Assembly: GCF_002803085.1 (NCBI RefSeq)
Contig: NZ_NNBJ01000001.1
Span: forward strand, 866,656-930,655
Reading direction: 5' to 3'
From: Streptomyces sp. CB01201
GTDB lineage: Bacteria; Actinomycetota; Actinomycetes; Streptomycetales; Streptomycetaceae
Length of the DNA stretch: 64,000 bases
Made by a program: the position numbers and the translations under genes. Shown piece by piece: positions 49,249 through 58,444 of this stretch. The notes under the pieces were generated by a model that saw only the letters and a program-made list of their open reading frames with translations, did no database searches and was not told the origin of the DNA. Each line of letters begins with the position of its first letter. The stretch's first letter is position 1.

Positions 49249-50613
49249 ATGACCACCGCGTTCACCAGCACCGCACCGGGACGCGCTGTCGGACACCACC
49301 GGCGCTCGCGCCGCAGCCCGGTGCCACTGCTCGCGCAATCGCTGATCTGGGCCGGTGCCGGGGGAGTGCTGGCCCTGTGGTGGAGCGATACGAACGCGGT
49401 GGTCGGCCCCGCGGGATGGCTCACCGGCGCGGGCCGCATCACCGGCCTGCTCGCCGGTTACGGCTGCGCGGTGCTGCTGGCCCTCATGGCCCGCGTGCCC
49501 CTGCTCGACCACACGGTCGGCACCGACCGCCTCGCGCGCTGGCACGCACTGGGCGGGCGCTGCACGGTGTCGCTGGCCCTCGCCCACACCCTGCTCATCA
49601 TCTGGGGCTCCTCGGTGGCGTCCCATTCGAACGTCATCAGCGAGACGTCCACCCTGGTCCTCAGCTTTCCCGATCTGCTCAGGGGCACGGCCGGATTCCT
49701 GCTGTTCCTGCTCACAGCAGTACTCTCGGCACGCGCCGCCCGGCGCCGGATGAGCTACGAGACGTGGCACTATCTGCACTTCGCCACCTACCTGGCCGTC
49801 TTCCTCGTCTTCGGCCACCAGCTCTCCGACGGGGCCGACTTCGTCGCCAACCGAACCGCCCAGGCCGCCTGGTACGCGCTGTTCCTGGGTGTCGCCGCAC
49901 TGCTGATCCGGTACCGGTTCCTCGTTCCCGTACGCCGTGGACTGCGACACCGGCTGCGCGTGGTGGCGGTACGCCCCGAAGCCCCGGGGGTGGTCTCCGT
50001 CCACCTCACCGGCGAGCACCTGGACCAACTCGGCGCCCGACCGGGCCAGTTCCTGCGCTGGCGCTTCCTGACCCGGGGGCTGTGGTGGACCGCCAACCCC
50101 TACTCGCTGTCCGCCCCCGCGCATCCTCAGCACCTGCGCATCACGGTGAAGGCGACCGGAGGGCACAGCGCCGCCCTCGCCCACCTGAGGCCCGGTACCC
50201 GGGTGTGGGCCGAGGGCCCCTACGGCAGCTTCACCGCGGACCGCCGCACGGGCTCCAAGGTGCTCCTGCTCGCCGGAGGCGTCGGCATCACCCCCCTGCG
50301 GGCCCTGTTCGAGACGCTGCCCGGCGAGGTGACCCTCATCCACCGGACCCGCCGCGTCGACGACCTCGCCCTGCGCGCCGAGATCGACGCCATCGCCGCC
50401 CACCGGCAGGCCGCCGTCCACTACGTCGTCGACGAGCCGGCCCGTCACTCCTCGCCGCTCACGGCCCGGGCACTCAGCGATCTGGTGCCCGAACTGGCCA
50501 CGCACGACGTCTACTTGTGCGGTCCGCCGGGCATGACACGGACCGCGATCGAGGCCCTGCGCGCCGCCGGTGTGCCGGCCCGGCACATCCACCACGAGTC
50601 GTTCGAGTTCTGA
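49249..50613 (+). CDS. Ferric-reductase-like transmembrane flavoprotein
   Basis: The 454-residue protein couples a membrane haem domain to a cytoplasmic flavin reductase. About six membrane segments occupy residues 28-225, with His residues in WHALGGRCTVSLALAHTLLI and TWHYLHFATYLAVFLVFGHQ placed as two haem-binding pairs. The C-terminal FNR-like part shows NPYSLSAPAH for FAD, VLLLAGGVGITPLRALF for NADPH and VYLCGPPGM. It should pass electrons from NADPH through FAD and haem across the membrane. It is the first gene of an operon with an FMN-binding protein and ApbE, behind GGGAGG. Confidence 0.9.
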   Translation: MTTAFTSTAPGRAVGHHRRSRRSPVPLLAQSLIWAGAGGVLALWWSDTNAVVGPAGWLTGAGRITGLLAGYGCAVLLALMARVPLLDHTVGTDRLARWHALGGRCTVSLALAHTLLIIWGSSVASHSNVISETSTLVLSFPDLLRGTAGFLLFLLTAVLSARAARRRMSYETWHYLHFATYLAVFLVFGHQLSDGADFVANRTAQAAWYALFLGVAALLIRYRFLVPVRRGLRHRLRVVAVRPEAPGVVSVHLTGEHLDQLGARPGQFLRWRFLTRGLWWTANPYSLSAPAHPQHLRITVKATGGHSAALAHLRPGTRVWAEGPYGSFTADRRTGSKVLLLAGGVGITPLRALFETLPGEVTLIHRTRRVDDLALRAEIDAIAAHRQAAVHYVVDEPARHSSPLTARALSDLVPELATHDVYLCGPPGMTRTAIEALRAAGVPARHIHHESFEF

Positions 50614-50625
50614 GGAGAACGCGCC

Positions 50626-51054
50626 ATGCGCCGCGCCGTCGTCGCCACCACCGGAACCAGCGCGCTGATCGTCACGCTGCTGGCCCTCAAGCCCCATCAG
50701 GTCCCGGTTCCCGCCAGTACCGCGCACCCGTCCGCCTCCTCCGCCGCACCCGCGGGAAGCACCCCATCGGGCGCGGCCACCGGCACGTTCACCGGGGACC
50801 CCGTCGACACCCGGTACGGGGCCGTGCAGGTCGCCGTCACCCTGGCCAAGGGCAGGATCACCGCGGTGAACGTGCTGCGGGCACCCGACGAGAACGGCCG
50901 CGACCAGCGCATCGCCGACTACGCCCTGCCCCGTCTCACCCAGGAGGCGATCGGCGCCCAGAGCGCCCGGATCGACGCCGTCTCCGGGGCGAGCTACACC
51001 AGCCAGGGCTACGCGCAGTCCCTGCAAAGCGCCCTGGACCGGGCCGGTGCCTGA
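50626..51054 (+). CDS. Exported FMN-binding domain protein
   Basis: The 142-residue protein has an N-terminal hydrophobic export segment (VVATTGTSALIVTLLAL), a Ser/Pro/Ala-rich linker, and an FMN-binding domain with YGAVQVAVTLAKGRITAVNV and the covalent attachment motif DAVSGASYTSQG. In this motif a Ser or Thr is linked to FMN phosphate by ApbE; Ser in SGASYT fits. It probably carries electrons outside the membrane. It lies 12 bases after the reductase gene and overlaps apbE by eight bases. Confidence 0.9.
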   Translation: MRRAVVATTGTSALIVTLLALKPHQVPVPASTAHPSASSAAPAGSTPSGAATGTFTGDPVDTRYGAVQVAVTLAKGRITAVNVLRAPDENGRDQRIADYALPRLTQEAIGAQSARIDAVSGASYTSQGYAQSLQSALDRAGA

Positions 51055-51814
51055 GCCCGGAGCCGGACAGCGACACGTCGAGCACGTGATGGGCACCGTG
51101 TTCTCGTTCGACATCCGGGACCGGCCCACCCCCGCCATCCGCCACGCCCTGACGGAGGCCGTACGCCACCTGCACCGGGTGGACGCGGTGTTCTCCACCT
51201 ACCGGCCCGACAGCCACATCAGCCGGCTCGGCCGCGGCGACATCCACCTCGACGACTGCCCGCCCGAGGTCCACGAAGTCCTGGCCCTGTGCTCCCGGGC
51301 CGCCCGCGCCAGCGACGGCTACTTCAGCGCCACCCCCGCGGGCGCCCTCGACCCCTCCGGACTCGTCAAGGGCTGGGCCACGGAGGCGGCCTCGCGCATC
51401 CTGCGTGACGCGGGCGCACGGCACACCTGCGTCAGCGGCGGCGGAGACCTCCAACTGAGCCTGCCGGACGCCGACTTGCCCCCTTGGCGCATCGGAATCG
51501 CCCACCCCCTGCGGCCGGGTGGGCTCGCCACCGTCGTGACCGCCCACCACGACCTGGCCGTCGCCACGTCCGGGACCGCCGAACGCGGTCCCCACATCCT
51601 CGACCCGCACCGCGGCGCCCCCGCCACCTCCCTCGCCTCCCTCACCGTCATCGGCCCGCGCGTGACCCCCACGGACACCTACGCCACCGCCGCCTTCGCC
51701 CGCGGCCACGGCGCCCGGGAGTGGCTGGAGGCCCTGGACGGCTACGAAGGCTTCGCCGTCCTGCCCGACGGCCGGCAGTGGCGGACCTCGGGCTTCGACC
51801 GGTACGGGTCGTGA
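51047..51814 (+). CDS. apbE: FAD:protein FMN transferase
   Basis: The 255-residue protein transfers FMN from FAD to Ser or Thr of target proteins. The family pattern is evident: MGTVFSFDIRD at the N-terminus, AVFSTYRPDSHISRL, SGLVKGWATEAASRIL, CVSGGGDLQLS and the metal-binding end HILDPHRGAPATSLASLTV with TPTDTYATAAFARG. The GTG start at 51047 lies inside the end of the FMN-binding gene. No signal peptide is visible, so export before action would need another explanation, or modification occurs inside. Its partner is plainly the preceding gene. Confidence 0.93.
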   Translation: MPEPGAGQRHVEHVMGTVFSFDIRDRPTPAIRHALTEAVRHLHRVDAVFSTYRPDSHISRLGRGDIHLDDCPPEVHEVLALCSRAARASDGYFSATPAGALDPSGLVKGWATEAASRILRDAGARHTCVSGGGDLQLSLPDADLPPWRIGIAHPLRPGGLATVVTAHHDLAVATSGTAERGPHILDPHRGAPATSLASLTVIGPRVTPTDTYATAAFARGHGAREWLEALDGYEGFAVLPDGRQWRTSGFDRYGS

Positions 51815-51939
51815 GCGCCCCCGACCGGCCCCGGACCCGGCGGGCGGAACCGCCCCCGGATCATTCCGGATGCCGCGCCCGCCGCCGCAGCCACTAGCTT
51901 GACGGTCGTCCGCCAGCGCGACGAGCCCGGGGAGCAGTG

Positions 51940-53079
51940 ATGACGACGACCGCGACCACCGCCCGGCCAACGGCCGCCGACCTCGGGCAGCAGGAGCGCA
52001 AGGTGCTCCGCGCGATCGGTTGCGGACTGCGGGACGACGAGATCGCCGCCGCTCTCGCGATCCCCGAGGACTCGGTGGCCGGGCACGTGGCGCGCGTCCT
52101 CGCCCGGCTCGGGCTGCGCGACCGCTCCGCCGCCATCGTGCACGCCTTCGACTGCGGTCTGGTCGTCCCCGGCCGCGGCCCCCGCACCTGGGCGCCGAGC
52201 CCGGTGCCGCGAGCCGCCGCGGGCCGGGCCGAGGTGCGCCAGGTGCGGATCTCGGTGCTCGGCCCGCTCCAGGCAGCACTGGACGGGCGGCTGCTGAACC
52301 TGGGGCACCTCCGCCAGCAGGCCGTGCTGGCGGCGCTCGCGCTTGCGGCCGGGCGTACGGTCAGTCAGCGTGAACTGCTCGACGGCATATGGGAGGTGGA
52401 GCCGCCCCTCACCAATGTGATCCCGGTGTATGTCTACCGTCTGCGCAAGGCCCTGCGCACCGGGGACGACCCGGGCTCGGTGATCGAGCACAAGCGCTGC
52501 GGCTACCGGCTGGTGCCCGGCGCGGTCGATGTGGACGTGACGCGGTGGGAGCGACTGCTCGCCGACATCACCCGGGCCGAGCGCGCGGGCCGGGCGGCCG
52601 AAGTGCTGGCTTCCTGCTCCCGGGCGCTGGCCCTGTTCCGCGGTGAGCCGCTGGCCGGTCTGCCCGGGCCGCTCGCCGAACTGGAGCGGACGCGACTGCA
52701 CGAGAGCAGGGTCGCCCTCATGCAGCGCAAGCTGACCTGGCAACTGCGACTGGGCCAACACCAGCAGGCCATCGGCGAGTTGTACGCCCTCGCCGCCGCC
52801 CACCCCTTCAACGAGCCGGTGGCCGCGCTGCTGATGCGCGCCCTGTACCGGACCGGCCGGCAGGCCGACGCGCTGACCGTCTTCGAGCGTGCGCGCCGCC
52901 GGCTGGCCGAAGACCTGGCCGTGGTGCCGGGCCGGATGCTGCGACGCACGTACGAGATGATCCTGCACGGCGACGAGGCCGGCCTCGCGGGACCCGCCAC
53001 CGGACGCGCCAACGGTTCCCTCTCCGGCGCCGTCGCCGACTTCGCGCCCGCTCCGGAGCCGCGCACCGCGGCCGGTTAG
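51940..53079 (+). CDS. LuxR-HTH / SARP (BTAD) fusion regulator
   Basis: The 379-residue protein has three parts. Residues about 14-75 form a LuxR/GerE-type helix-turn-helix (LGQQERKVLRAIGCGLRDDE, then IAAALAIPEDSVAGHVARVL and ARLGLRDRSAAIVHAF). Residues about 100-190 form the OmpR-like DNA-binding domain of SARPs (RISVLGPLQAALDGRLLNLG, RKALRTGDDPGSVIEHKRCG). The rest is the bacterial transcriptional activation domain (VDVTRWERLLADITRAERAG). Two DNA-binding units in one chain is unusual. SARPs activate secondary metabolite genes; no biosynthetic cluster is next to it. The ATG at 51940 follows GGGGAG. Confidence 0.88.
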   Translation: MTTTATTARPTAADLGQQERKVLRAIGCGLRDDEIAAALAIPEDSVAGHVARVLARLGLRDRSAAIVHAFDCGLVVPGRGPRTWAPSPVPRAAAGRAEVRQVRISVLGPLQAALDGRLLNLGHLRQQAVLAALALAAGRTVSQRELLDGIWEVEPPLTNVIPVYVYRLRKALRTGDDPGSVIEHKRCGYRLVPGAVDVDVTRWERLLADITRAERAGRAAEVLASCSRALALFRGEPLAGLPGPLAELERTRLHESRVALMQRKLTWQLRLGQHQQAIGELYALAAAHPFNEPVAALLMRALYRTGRQADALTVFERARRRLAEDLAVVPGRMLRRTYEMILHGDEAGLAGPATGRANGSLSGAVADFAPAPEPRTAAG

Positions 53080-53125
53080 CCGGCCGCGGTGCCCGGTCGA
53101 GACGGGTGGGACGGTCGAGGAACTC

Positions 53126-53794
53126 CTATCCGGGGTACCAAGCGCCGTTGTACCAGGTCTCGTTGGCGACGTCGTTGTGGTGATCCATGTCGAAGTCCGG
53201 CCAGTAGTTGTCGTTGTGGTTCTTCGGGTAGGTCCCGATGCCGGCGGACTCGTCGCAGATGTAGTCCCAGTAGCAGATCGTCTTGACCGGCACATTGCCG
53301 AAGTCCCGGTCGGCGCCCGCGAGCGGGGCGCCGATGACGCCGCCGAACGGCGTGGCACTGCCGTTGGTGCCGGGAGGGCCCTGCCGCTTCGGGTCCGCGA
53401 GGAGAATCGCGTTGACGTTGTCGAACGTCCTCCAGTTCTCGCTGACCCACACGTGCACCACCGCGGCACCCATGGAGTACCCGCCCATCTTGACGTGCTG
53501 CCACGGGCAGGCGGCACGTTGCAGCCGGACCAGCCGGTTCAGCTCACCCACGCCCTGCCGGACGCTCGGGCCGCTGGGAACCTGGCTGAAGTAGCTCACG
53601 TGCTGCTGGATGTTGCCGTGGAACCGGTCGTTGTCCCAGGTGCTCCAGGTGCCGCCGACCACGATCGTGTAAGTGCCGTCGCACGAGGCCGCGGCCCCCG
53701 CGGAGGCCGCCTGTGCGGTGGTGCCCTGGGCTGCGGACAGCCCGGCCGTCAGCAGAAGTCCGGCTCCGGCGGCTGCGATCCTGTTGGCTCGCAT
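53126..53794 (-). CDS. Secreted cutinase-like alpha/beta hydrolase
   Basis: The 222-residue protein has a clear signal peptide (residues 1-31, ending AQA-AS) and a small serine hydrolase fold. The nucleophile motif is GGYSMGAAVVH with Ser107. Two Cys pairs (Cys38/Cys96 and Cys in TICYWDYICDES) resemble the disulphides of cutinases, with Asp and His expected in the last part (ICDESAGIGTYPKNH). It may act on an ester polymer or lipid outside the cell. It is divergent from the acylase gene. Confidence 0.85.
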   Translation of the reverse strand: MRANRIAAAGAGLLLTAGLSAAQGTTAQAASAGAAASCDGTYTIVVGGTWSTWDNDRFHGNIQQHVSYFSQVPSGPSVRQGVGELNRLVRLQRAACPWQHVKMGGYSMGAAVVHVWVSENWRTFDNVNAILLADPKRQGPPGTNGSATPFGGVIGAPLAGADRDFGNVPVKTICYWDYICDESAGIGTYPKNHNDNYWPDFDMDHHNDVANETWYNGAWYPG

Positions 53795-53889
53795 TCGATC
53801 CTCCCCATGTTGGTGGCCCGTGCGTCCACGTCGTCGCGACGCCGGACGCGGCGGACCAGGTCACCAGCACACTCGCAGCGCGGGATGAC

Positions 53890-53944
53890 ATCGCGATGAA
53901 ACCTCCCGGCGCCGACTCCGGCCGCACACCTGCGCCATCGCGAT
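53890..53944. promoter_or_regulatory. Paired ATCGCGAT palindromes between cutinase-like and acylase genes
   Basis: ATCGCGAT occurs at 53890-53897 and 53937-53944. Each copy belongs to a larger symmetry: GCGATGAAA (53893-53901) and TTTCATCGC (53944-53952) are exact inverted copies. The spacing of 47 bases between the octamers (start to start) is near 4.5 helical turns. The pair lies in the 216-base divergent promoter region and is a candidate operator for both genes. Confidence 0.5.
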
Positions 53945-54010
53945 TTCATCGCCGCTTCCTACCGTGTGGGCGCTCGGACGTGGGTCCGGGCCACAGGGAA
54001 GGACGGCTCG

Positions 54011-56476
54011 ATGGCGCGCAGGAGATTCAGAGCGAGGCTGCCGATGGCGGTCATGGCCGCGGTGGCGGTGATCAGCACCATGACGGCCGCGGGATCGCCC
54101 GGCGCCACCGCGGCGTCGGCCGCCGCACAGGGACCGGACAAGCCCACGATCCGCTACACCGAATACGGGATCCCGCACATCATCGCCTCCAACTGGGAGG
54201 GCCTGGGCACCGGGTACGGGTACGCCGCCGCCAAGGACAACATCTGCACCCTGGCCGACACCTACCTCATGGTCAATGCCCAGCGGTCCCGCTACCTGGG
54301 ACCCGACGGCCGGGCGAGTCCCGGCGAGCAGCAGAACACCACGACCAACCTCAACAGCGACCTGTACTTCCAGCGCATCAACGACAACCACGTGGTGGAG
54401 CGGCTGCTCGACAAGCCGGCCCCCGAAGGACCGGAGCCTGAGGTCAAGGAAGCCATCCGCGGCTACGTCCAGGGTTACAACCGGTACCTCGCCGAGACCG
54501 GCGTGAACAACATCACCGACCCCGCCTGCCGCGGAGCGGCCTGGGTGCGGCCGATCACCGAGCTGGACGTCTACCGGCACGCGCACGCCGAGATCATCAT
54601 GGGCAGCGCCGACGCGCTGCTGGACGGCGAGGTGAACGCCGTACCCCCGGGGGCGTCGGCCGCCGCGCCGCCTGCGTCCACGCCCGCCCGGACCGCCGAG
54701 AAGATCCGCGACGCCATGGCCGCGAGCCGCCAACAGAGCATGGGCAGCAACGCGTTGGCGGTCGGATCACAGGGCGTGGCCGGGGGAGCGGGCAGCATCA
54801 TGCTGGCCAATCCGCACTTCCCGTGGCAGGGCAAGAACCGTATGTGGCAGAGCCAGTTGACGATCCCGGGCAAGGTCAATGTCTCCGGCGGCAGTCTGCT
54901 CGGGTTCCCCGCGGTGAACATCGGGCACAACGACGACGTCGCCTGGAGCCACACCATCGCCACGGTGGCCCCGTTCGGGCTCTTCGACGTACAGGTGGAC
55001 CCCCTGCACCCCACCAACTACCTGGTCGACGGCGCCTGGCAGCCGATGACCTCGCAACAGGTCGCCGTCGACGTGCTGAACAAGGACGGCTCGCTCGGCA
55101 AGGTCACCAGAACGCTGTGGTCCACCCGCTACGGTCCCATCACCTCGTCGATGCAGGGTGTCGCGCTTCCCTGGGTGGTGAGCGCGCACGCGGTGCGCGA
55201 TGTCAACATGGACAACCTGCGGGCGCTCAACACCTGGTTCCACCTGGACCAGGCCACGGACGTGCACGACGTGGTGAACACCCTGGAGACCACCGAGGGC
55301 GTGCCGTTCTTCAACACCATCGCCTCCGACCGCAAGGGCAACGCCCTGTACGCGGACATCCAGGCGACCCCGAACATCACCGACGAACACGCGCAGTCGT
55401 GCCTCACCGCCACCGGTCAACTGCTGTTCAACCAGGCCCTACGGCTGCCCAATGTGCCCCCGGTGTCCATCTTCGACGGCAAGCGCAGCGCGTGCGACTG
55501 GCCCGACGACCCGAACGCGGTCGCGCCGGGGCTCCTCGATCCGCACAAGCAGCCGCGCCTGATCCGCTCCGACTTCGCGGGCAACGCCAACGACAGCGCC
55601 TGGCTCGCCAACCCCGAGCAGCCGCTCTCCTTCCCCCGGGTCATGGGCGACACGGCACAGCCCCGCTCGCTGCGTACACAGGAGCTGATCCTGACCGCGC
55701 AGAACCGGATCAACGGCACCGACGACCTGCCCGGTCGCGGCTTCACACCCGAGAACATGCGGCAGTTGCTGTTCGCCGACAACAGCCGAGCGGCCGATCT
55801 GGCCCTCGACGCCACGGTGACGATGTGCCGGAGCCAGCCCTTCGGACTCATCCTCGTGGACGGCAACCTCGTCAACGTGAGCGAGGCGTGCCCGATCCTG
55901 GCCGCCTGGAAGGACCACAACTACGGTGCGGACAGCAGGGGTTCGGTGCTCTTCGAGAACTACTGGGCCAATCTGCTCGCCGGGCAGGCGAACGAGAAAC
56001 TGCCCTGGCGCGTGCCCTTCGACCCCAAGGACCCGGTGCACACGCCCAATTCGCTGGACCCGGGGAGTTCCGCGGTCCGTGACGCGTTCGGCCGGGCGGT
56101 CCTCGCGATGCGCAGGGCGGGCTTTCCGCTGAACGCGCCCTTGTCGGACGTCCAGAGGATCACGCGTGGCGCCGAGCAGATCCCGATCCACGGCGGGATC
56201 AGTGAACTGGGGGTGCTGAACGTGGTCACTCCCGGCCAGGTCGACGGCAAACTGGACATCACCTTCGGGTCCAGCTTCATCCAGCAGGTGCGGTTCACCG
56301 CGGACGGGCCGCCGCAGGCCGCCTCGGTGCTGACCTACTCCCAGTCGGCCAACCCGAACTCGCCGCACTACGCCGACCAGACCAAGCTGTTCTCGGCCGG
56401 CCAATGGGTCACCGAGCGCTACACCGAGGACCAGATCGCGGCCTCGCCCGTACTGGAGACCAAGGTCCTGGACTGA
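54011..56476 (+). CDS. Secreted penicillin/AHL acylase-family Ntn hydrolase
   Basis: The 821-residue precursor is an N-terminal-nucleophile amidase that matures by self-cleavage. A signal peptide occupies residues 1-40. The alpha chain runs from about 41; [21 protein letters not shown] is the usual N-terminal motif. The cleavage site and nucleophile are in [12 protein letters not shown], so Ser246 would be the new N-terminus of the beta chain. Beta-chain residues [19 protein letters not shown] follow, as in aculeacin A acylase and the Streptomyces AHL acylase AhlM. It should remove fatty acyl chains from amide substrates outside the cell; quorum quenching is plausible. It lies 216 bases from the divergent cutinase-like gene. 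Confidence 0.92.
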   Translation: MARRRFRARLPMAVMAAVAVISTMTAAGSPGATAASAAAQGPDKPTIRYTEYGIPHIIASNWEGLGTGYGYAAAKDNICTLADTYLMVNAQRSRYLGPDGRASPGEQQNTTTNLNSDLYFQRINDNHVVERLLDKPAPEGPEPEVKEAIRGYVQGYNRYLAETGVNNITDPACRGAAWVRPITELDVYRHAHAEIIMGSADALLDGEVNAVPPGASAAAPPASTPARTAEKIRDAMAASRQQSMGSNALAVGSQGVAGGAGSIMLANPHFPWQGKNRMWQSQLTIPGKVNVSGGSLLGFPAVNIGHNDDVAWSHTIATVAPFGLFDVQVDPLHPTNYLVDGAWQPMTSQQVAVDVLNKDGSLGKVTRTLWSTRYGPITSSMQGVALPWVVSAHAVRDVNMDNLRALNTWFHLDQATDVHDVVNTLETTEGVPFFNTIASDRKGNALYADIQATPNITDEHAQSCLTATGQLLFNQALRLPNVPPVSIFDGKRSACDWPDDPNAVAPGLLDPHKQPRLIRSDFAGNANDSAWLANPEQPLSFPRVMGDTAQPRSLRTQELILTAQNRINGTDDLPGRGFTPENMRQLLFADNSRAADLALDATVTMCRSQPFGLILVDGNLVNVSEACPILAAWKDHNYGADSRGSVLFENYWANLLAGQANEKLPWRVPFDPKDPVHTPNSLDPGSSAVRDAFGRAVLAMRRAGFPLNAPLSDVQRITRGAEQIPIHGGISELGVLNVVTPGQVDGKLDITFGSSFIQQVRFTADGPPQAASVLTYSQSANPNSPHYADQTKLFSAGQWVTERYTEDQIAASPVLETKVLD

Positions 56477-56600
56477 GCCGGAATGCCGGTACGCCGGGGA
56501 CATCCGGCCAGTACCGGCAGGCCGTTTCATCAGGACGTCATCGCGTTCCGATAGGTTTCCGTGCCGCACGACGAGAAGACTCACAAGGGGGCATGCTGCA

Positions 56601-57698
56601 ATGCGGAGAACGAGTCGATGGCGAACAGTGGTGGCCCTGATGGCCGCCATGGTGGGAATGGCCCTGCCGGCCGGTGCGGCCCAGGCCGCCACCGCCGGAC
56701 CGACCGGGACCACGGCCACTGCGCCGCCACCGCTGACGAACGGGTTCGGCCTGACCCAGGTCGACACCCCGGCGGGAAGTTCCACCAACTTCTCCATCAC
56801 GGTGACCACGCCCGAGGTCGCGGGCAAGCACCACATCAAGATCATCCTGCCGAGTGGCTACTACGACGACCCCGCCCGGCGTTACCCCGTGCTGTATTTC
56901 CTGCACGGCTCGCCCGACGATCCCGTCGCGCAGAACTATCCGGCGCTGACCACCTCGAACTCGATGATCACCGTGATTCCGGACGGCGGCGCCCGGGGCT
57001 GGTATGCCAACTGGCTCAACCAGAACACCCCGGCCGGTGCCCAGAACTGGGAGAACTTCCACATCAAGCAGGTGATCCCGTTCATCGACGCCAATCTGCG
57101 CACCATCGCCACCAAGAAGGCGAGGGCCGTCGCCGGGGTCTCCATGGGCGGTTTCGGGGCGCTGCACTACGCCCAGGACCACCCCGAACTGTTCAGCCAG
57201 ACCGCGTCCCTCTCGGGTGACATCGATCTGTCGGCCAACTCCATGGACCTGCGTCTGGCCGTGGTCGCCTCGCTCATCGACGCGCAGGGCGTGATCTGCG
57301 GCTCGTCGTCGGGTGTCTGCGACCCCAACAACGATCCGTACAAGCCGGGTGTGGACAGCGACGCCGCGTTCGGCTCGCCCTATCCGGTCTTCAACGCCGA
57401 CTGGCGGTGGAACGAGGTGGACCCGTCCCAGCACATGGACAAACTCGCCGGTGTCGGTGTCTCCATCTATGTGGGCAACGGGCGCGGCTCGGCCGTCGAG
57501 CCGGAATTCTGGCTCGAAAGCGCGTCGAAGCACGTCAAGGACCGCATGGACGCCCTGGGCATGCCGTACTACTACGTCGACTACGGTGACGGCGCCGCCT
57601 GGGGCAGCCAGTGCAACGGCGGCCACAACGGGGGGTGCTGGGAGCAGGACCTGCGCGACCTGATCCCGCGTCTGGAGAAGGCCTTCGCCTCCGCCTGA
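56601..57698 (+). CDS. Secreted esterase (antigen 85/esterase D-like)
   Basis: The 365-residue protein has a signal peptide (residues 1-30) and the esterase fold of the antigen 85 type: HHIKIILPSGYYDDPARRYP, VLYFLHGSPDD, MITVIPDGG, and nucleophile elbow AGVSMGGFGAL with Ser181. The C-terminal part holds the expected Asp and a His in CNGGHNGGCWEQ. Two Cys pairs (CGSSSGVC, CNGGHNGGC) suggest disulphides. It should hydrolyse or transfer acyl esters outside the cell. It follows the acylase gene by 124 bases on the same strand. Confidence 0.9.
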   Translation: MRRTSRWRTVVALMAAMVGMALPAGAAQAATAGPTGTTATAPPPLTNGFGLTQVDTPAGSSTNFSITVTTPEVAGKHHIKIILPSGYYDDPARRYPVLYFLHGSPDDPVAQNYPALTTSNSMITVIPDGGARGWYANWLNQNTPAGAQNWENFHIKQVIPFIDANLRTIATKKARAVAGVSMGGFGALHYAQDHPELFSQTASLSGDIDLSANSMDLRLAVVASLIDAQGVICGSSSGVCDPNNDPYKPGVDSDAAFGSPYPVFNADWRWNEVDPSQHMDKLAGVGVSIYVGNGRGSAVEPEFWLESASKHVKDRMDALGMPYYYVDYGDGAAWGSQCNGGHNGGCWEQDLRDLIPRLEKAFASA

Positions 57699-57724
57699 CG
57701 CCGAGTCAGCGATCTGGGACCGGA

Positions 57725-58375
57725 CTACGGGACGCCATGTCCCGTCTGACGAGACCCAGTTGAGGGGTCGGACCCTGCCATGGTCATGCGCAGGGTCTCG
57801 ATCCACCATTCGACCAGATGGTCCCGTGCCGAGGCGTCGAGCCCGACGCTCCTGCGGAACTCGTCGCCGAACAAGGGCTCGGTCGCCACGGCTTGGTGCA
57901 GTGCGGCCAGCGTGAGCCGGATCGCCCCGCGTGAAGGCGGCGTCCGGCCGGTGGCCGCACAGGTGGTCATGGCCTGGCTGTGGAGTCGGTGCACGGCCTC
58001 GTCGAGCAGTCCGCTGCCGGTGTCCCGCCAACCCAACTGCCGCAGCGCGAGGGCCAGTTCTGCGAATCCGTCCGCGTAGAGCGCGAGCAAAGCGCGGACG
58101 AGCCCGGCGGGGTCGGCCGCCTGGTCGTCGTCCCACGCGTCCAGTGCGGCGCGCAGCTCGGACTTGAGCTTCGCACCGCCGAAGCGCAGCAACGCCGACA
58201 GGAGCTGCTCGCGGGTGCCGAAGTGGTGGTTGACCGCGGCATCGGACACGCCGACCTCGGCAGCCACCGCCCTCACCTGCACGGCCCCCGGGCCGCCGGT
58301 GGAGAGCAGCTTGGCCGCCGCCTCCAGGATCTGACGTCTGGCCTCGTCGGGTGTCCGTCGTACGCGCGTAGCCAC
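57725..58375 (-). CDS. TetR-family transcriptional regulator
   Basis: The 216-residue protein has the TetR DNA-binding domain at residues about 5-60 (RRTPDEARRQILEAAAKLLS, VAAEVGVSDAAVNHHFGTRE) and a helical effector domain. The start at 58375 has an AGGG site; a GTG six bases earlier is equally possible. It is divergent from an alpha/beta hydrolase gene and two operator-like palindromes fill the gap, so it is very likely the repressor of that gene and of itself. Confidence 0.92.
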   Translation of the reverse strand: MATRVRRTPDEARRQILEAAAKLLSTGGPGAVQVRAVAAEVGVSDAAVNHHFGTREQLLSALLRFGGAKLKSELRAALDAWDDDQAADPAGLVRALLALYADGFAELALALRQLGWRDTGSGLLDEAVHRLHSQAMTTCAATGRTPPSRGAIRLTLAALHQAVATEPLFGDEFRRSVGLDASARDHLVEWWIETLRMTMAGSDPSTGSRQTGHGVP

Positions 58376-58383
58376 CCGCACAC

Positions 58384-58434
58384 CCTACCTTGACCCATCA
58401 AGGCAAGCGGCTTACCTTGGAGTGTCAAGGTAGG
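58384..58434. promoter_or_regulatory. Double TetR operator (CCTTGA/TCAAGG sites)
   Basis: CCTACCTTGAC (58384-58394) and its exact complement GTCAAGGTAGG (58424-58434) flank the region. Within it are two local palindromes: CCTTGA-CCCA-TCAAGG (58388-58403) and ACCTTG-N6-CAAGGT (58414-58431). The arrangement fits two repressor dimers covering both divergent promoters. It ends ten bases before the hydrolase start codon. Confidence 0.7.
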
Positions 58435-58444
58435 AGGTGCGCGG

